Assembly: GCA_902491345.1 (NCBI GenBank)
Contig: CABUHI010000034.1
Span: 1-16,913, forward strand
Length of the DNA stretch: 16,913 bases
From: an uncultured Collinsella sp.
GTDB lineage: Bacteria; Actinomycetota; Coriobacteriia; Coriobacteriales; Coriobacteriaceae
Direction of reading: 5' to 3'
The stretch's first letter is position 1, and each line of letters begins with the position of its first letter. The notes beneath the pieces were generated by a model. That model saw only the letters and a list, made by a program, of their open reading frames with translations, had not been told where the DNA came from and did not search any database. Both the position numbers and the translations under genes were made by a program. Below are positions 15,643 through 16,913 of this stretch, piece after piece.

Positions 15643-15680
15643 CATCGAGAGCATCAAACGAGAAGAAAGGCTGATGCACG

Positions 15681-16673
15681 ATGACTACTCAGGAACAGGT
15701 TAAGGATGTCGTCTCCCAGGTTTTGGCTGACAAGGCAGACAAGGGCGGCATCAAGCGCGTCGTGTGGATTGGTGCCGGCGGATCCAACGGCGGCAACTAT
15801 CCTGCCCAGTACTTTATGGAGCACGAGGCCACGCAGGTCGTGAGCTCCAGCTACACCAGCAACGAGTTCGTGCACGCCACCCCGGCCTACGTCAACGAGA
15901 ACACCCTGGCCGTCGTCGTGTCCATGCGCGGCACCAAGGAGACCATCGTTGCCGCCCAGGTCGCCAAGGACCACGGCGCCAGCACCATCGCCATCTATGT
16001 TGACGAGTCCGGCCTCACCGAGGTCTGCGACTACAAGATCAAGTACGACAGCCTGGCCGTCGACGAGTCCTGCATGGGCCGCACCAACTCCGCCGTCGTG
16101 ACCATGATCGCCATGGAGCTTACGCAGCAGACCGAGGGCTATGCCGAGTACGAGACCGCTATGGCCGCGTTTGACTTGGTCGACCCCATCTATCGCAAGG
16201 CCGTCGAGTACACCCGTCCGCTTGCTGCCAAGTGGGCCGAGCAGAACGCCGACAAGCCCTGCATCAACGTCATGGCTCAGGGTCCGCTCTTTGGTGCCGC
16301 CTACGTCTTTAGCATCTGCAACGTGCAGGAGATGCTGCAGATCGACTCCTGCACCATCAACACCTGCGACTTCTTCCACGGCCCCTTCGAGATCCTGGAC
16401 AAGCGCACCTCGCTGTTCCAGCTCATCAGCGTCGGCCGCAGCCGCTGCAACGACGAGCGCGGCATCCGCTTCGTCAACCAGTACGGTGGCGAGCGCGTCT
16501 ATCAGCTCGACGCCAAGGAGCTCGGCCTCAACGACATCAAGGACAGCGTGAGCGAGTACTTCAACCACCTGATCTTTGTCCCGATCCTCAACAACGTGTA
16601 TATGCGCGCGCTCTCCGCCGTCACCCACAAGGACTACATGACGCGCCGCTACATGTGGAAGCTTGAGTATTAG
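15681..16673 (+). CDS. frlB: SIS-domain sugar-amine deglycase, fructoselysine-6-phosphate deglycase (FrlB)-like
   Basis: A 330-residue protein with two SIS (sugar isomerase) domains, related to FrlB. FrlB splits fructoselysine 6-phosphate into lysine and glucose 6-phosphate in the cytoplasm. The N-terminal SIS domain has KRVVWIGAGGSNGGNYPAQY and VVSMRGTKETIVAAQ. The second has MAQGPLFGAAYVFSICNVQEM and CDFFHGPFEILDKRT. E217 (VQEM) and H233 (FFHGP) are 16 residues apart, the spacing of the catalytic Glu/His pair in GlmS (E488/H504) and in the deglycase FraB. The C-terminus, DYMTRRYMWKLEY, is FrlB-like. The substrate may instead be glucoselysine 6-phosphate or another Amadori phosphate. AAAGG (15666-15670) lies 10 nt before the ATG, slightly far. 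The divergent GntR/UTRA gene is the likely regulator. Confidence 0.85.
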   Translation: MTTQEQVKDVVSQVLADKADKGGIKRVVWIGAGGSNGGNYPAQYFMEHEATQVVSSSYTSNEFVHATPAYVNENTLAVVVSMRGTKETIVAAQVAKDHGASTIAIYVDESGLTEVCDYKIKYDSLAVDESCMGRTNSAVVTMIAMELTQQTEGYAEYETAMAAFDLVDPIYRKAVEYTRPLAAKWAEQNADKPCINVMAQGPLFGAAYVFSICNVQEMLQIDSCTINTCDFFHGPFEILDKRTSLFQLISVGRSRCNDERGIRFVNQYGGERVYQLDAKELGLNDIKDSVSEYFNHLIFVPILNNVYMRALSAVTHKDYMTRRYMWKLEY

Positions 16674-16700
16674 TTACGCGGTTTTACCAAACCGCGTAAC
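16673..16700 (+). repeat. Perfect 12-bp hairpin overlapping the stop codon of the FrlB-like gene
   Basis: GTTACGCGGTTT (16673-16684), loop TACC, AAACCGCGTAAC (16689-16700). The first base is the last base of the TAG stop. No T-tract follows, so it is not a standard terminator. It could stabilise the 3' end, or pause polymerase before the terminator at 16749. Confidence 0.7.
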
Positions 16701-16736
16701 GGATCGACGCTGCGCGGTCCGCATTTGGGCAATCTG
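16697..16736. repeat. Dispersed repeat R1, copy 2
   Basis: TAACGGATCGACGCTGC (16697-16713), eight variable bases, then CATTTGGGCA (16722-16731) and CTG. It matches the copy behind mfd at 12069-12108 without gaps. It overlaps the end of the stop-codon hairpin and the left arm of the next inverted repeat. Confidence 0.6.
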
Positions 16737-16812
16737 ACGTTCAACTTCAAGGGCGCGACCAGAAGGTCAGCGCCCTTTCGTTTCACGTCACCTTGCCTCA
16801 AATGCGGCCCGC
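16714..16812. repeat. Long imperfect inverted repeat enclosing a terminator
   Basis: Left arm 16714-16739 (GCGGTCCGCATTTG...CTGACG) and right arm 16786-16812 (CGTCACCTTGCC...GCGGCCCGC) are inverted repeats of about 26 bp with a few mismatches and one extra base. The terminator hairpin at 16749-16777 lies in the centre, so the RNA could fold as one extended nested structure. The right arm with TTTCAC in front of it resembles the sequence after the rmuC terminator at 5672-5698. Confidence 0.65.
16749..16783 (+). terminator. Rho-independent terminator after the FrlB-like gene
   Basis: AAGGGCGC-GACC (16749-16760), loop AGAA, GGTC-A-GCGCCCTT (16765-16777). This is a 12-bp stem with one bulged A, followed by a broken T-tract (TTTCGTTTC). 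It lies 76 bp after the stop and would end the message, unless further sugar-utilisation genes are read through. Confidence 0.85.
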
Positions 16813-16913
16813 TCGCTGACTTATGCTCAACCAGCGGCGCCTTAGACGTTGGGAACGTTCCTTTTAATATGAGCAGGACATTGTCAAGAGGCAAAATCGG
16901 GCCTGGCCCCAAC
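16813..16913. other. Intergenic end of window with a short palindrome and a repeat-like edge
   Basis: No gene is supported here. GGAACGTTCC (16852-16861) is a perfect 10-bp palindrome next to CTTTTAATATG. On the minus strand, TTGACA (revcomp of 16881-16886) is a perfect -35 word, but no -10 lies at the right distance. The last 26 bases, read on the minus strand as GGGGCCAGGCCCGATTTTGC, loosely resemble AGGGACAGGTTTATTTTGGC at 14730-14749. Confidence 0.3.

Noticed and set aside
16362..16388. Asp in place of the usual Glu before FFHGP in the FrlB-like protein, first read as a lost catalytic residue
   Set aside because: By alignment with GlmS (E488/H504, 16 residues apart) the catalytic Glu is E217 in VQEM, which is present; the Glu/Asp next to FFHGP is not the catalytic one.

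Overview
The window reads as a chromosomal segment of a high-GC, anaerobe-type Gram-positive bacterium. Coriobacteriia, in particular a Collinsella-like gut species, is my best guess. The reasons are GC-rich third codon positions, short leaders with clear Shine-Dalgarno sites, a rubrerythrin, a Fe-S-free MutY-like glycosylase, and a FrlB-type sugar-amine deglycase under a GntR/UTRA regulator. This is inferred from protein families and codon use, not from a marker gene. I see no rRNA, tRNA, CRISPR array, transposase or phage gene.

Layout: positions 1-2350 hold an Rrf2-family regulator with three or four clustered cysteines, a MutY-like glycosylase 21 bp behind it, and a rubrerythrin. Positions 2351-4142 hold two unrecognised membrane proteins, each preceded by the same kind of intergenic module: a long hairpin with a constant loop, then a near-identical terminator. 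Positions 4267-12071 hold rmuC, a multidrug-type ABC exporter half-molecule, nth (endonuclease III) and mfd (transcription-repair coupling factor). Positions 12128-14731 hold a PAP2 phosphatase, a PLP-dependent threonine-aldolase-type enzyme and a GNAT acetyltransferase. Positions 14753-16673 hold a divergent pair: a GntR/HutC regulator on the minus strand and a FrlB-like SIS deglycase on the plus strand. A 205 bp AT-rich region with repeated TTGTATGC boxes separates them. Positions 16674-16913 hold hairpins, a terminator and repeats but no gene.

How the genes fit together: four genes (mutY-like, rmuC, nth, mfd) act in DNA repair or genome stability. Rubrerythrin detoxifies peroxide, and the first regulator looks like a Fe-S sensor. 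The first half therefore resembles an oxidative-damage neighbourhood, although the genes are in separate transcription units. The right end looks like the start of an Amadori-compound (fructoselysine-type) utilisation locus.

The least ordinary content lies between the genes: several families of short dispersed repeats sitting just after stop codons, one of which keeps its loop sequence while its stem changes completely. The MutY-like protein is also unusual: it has no Fe-S cysteines, a Glu where catalytic Asp is expected, and no room for the 8-oxoG-recognition domain. I did not find a clear new multi-gene defence or mobile system.
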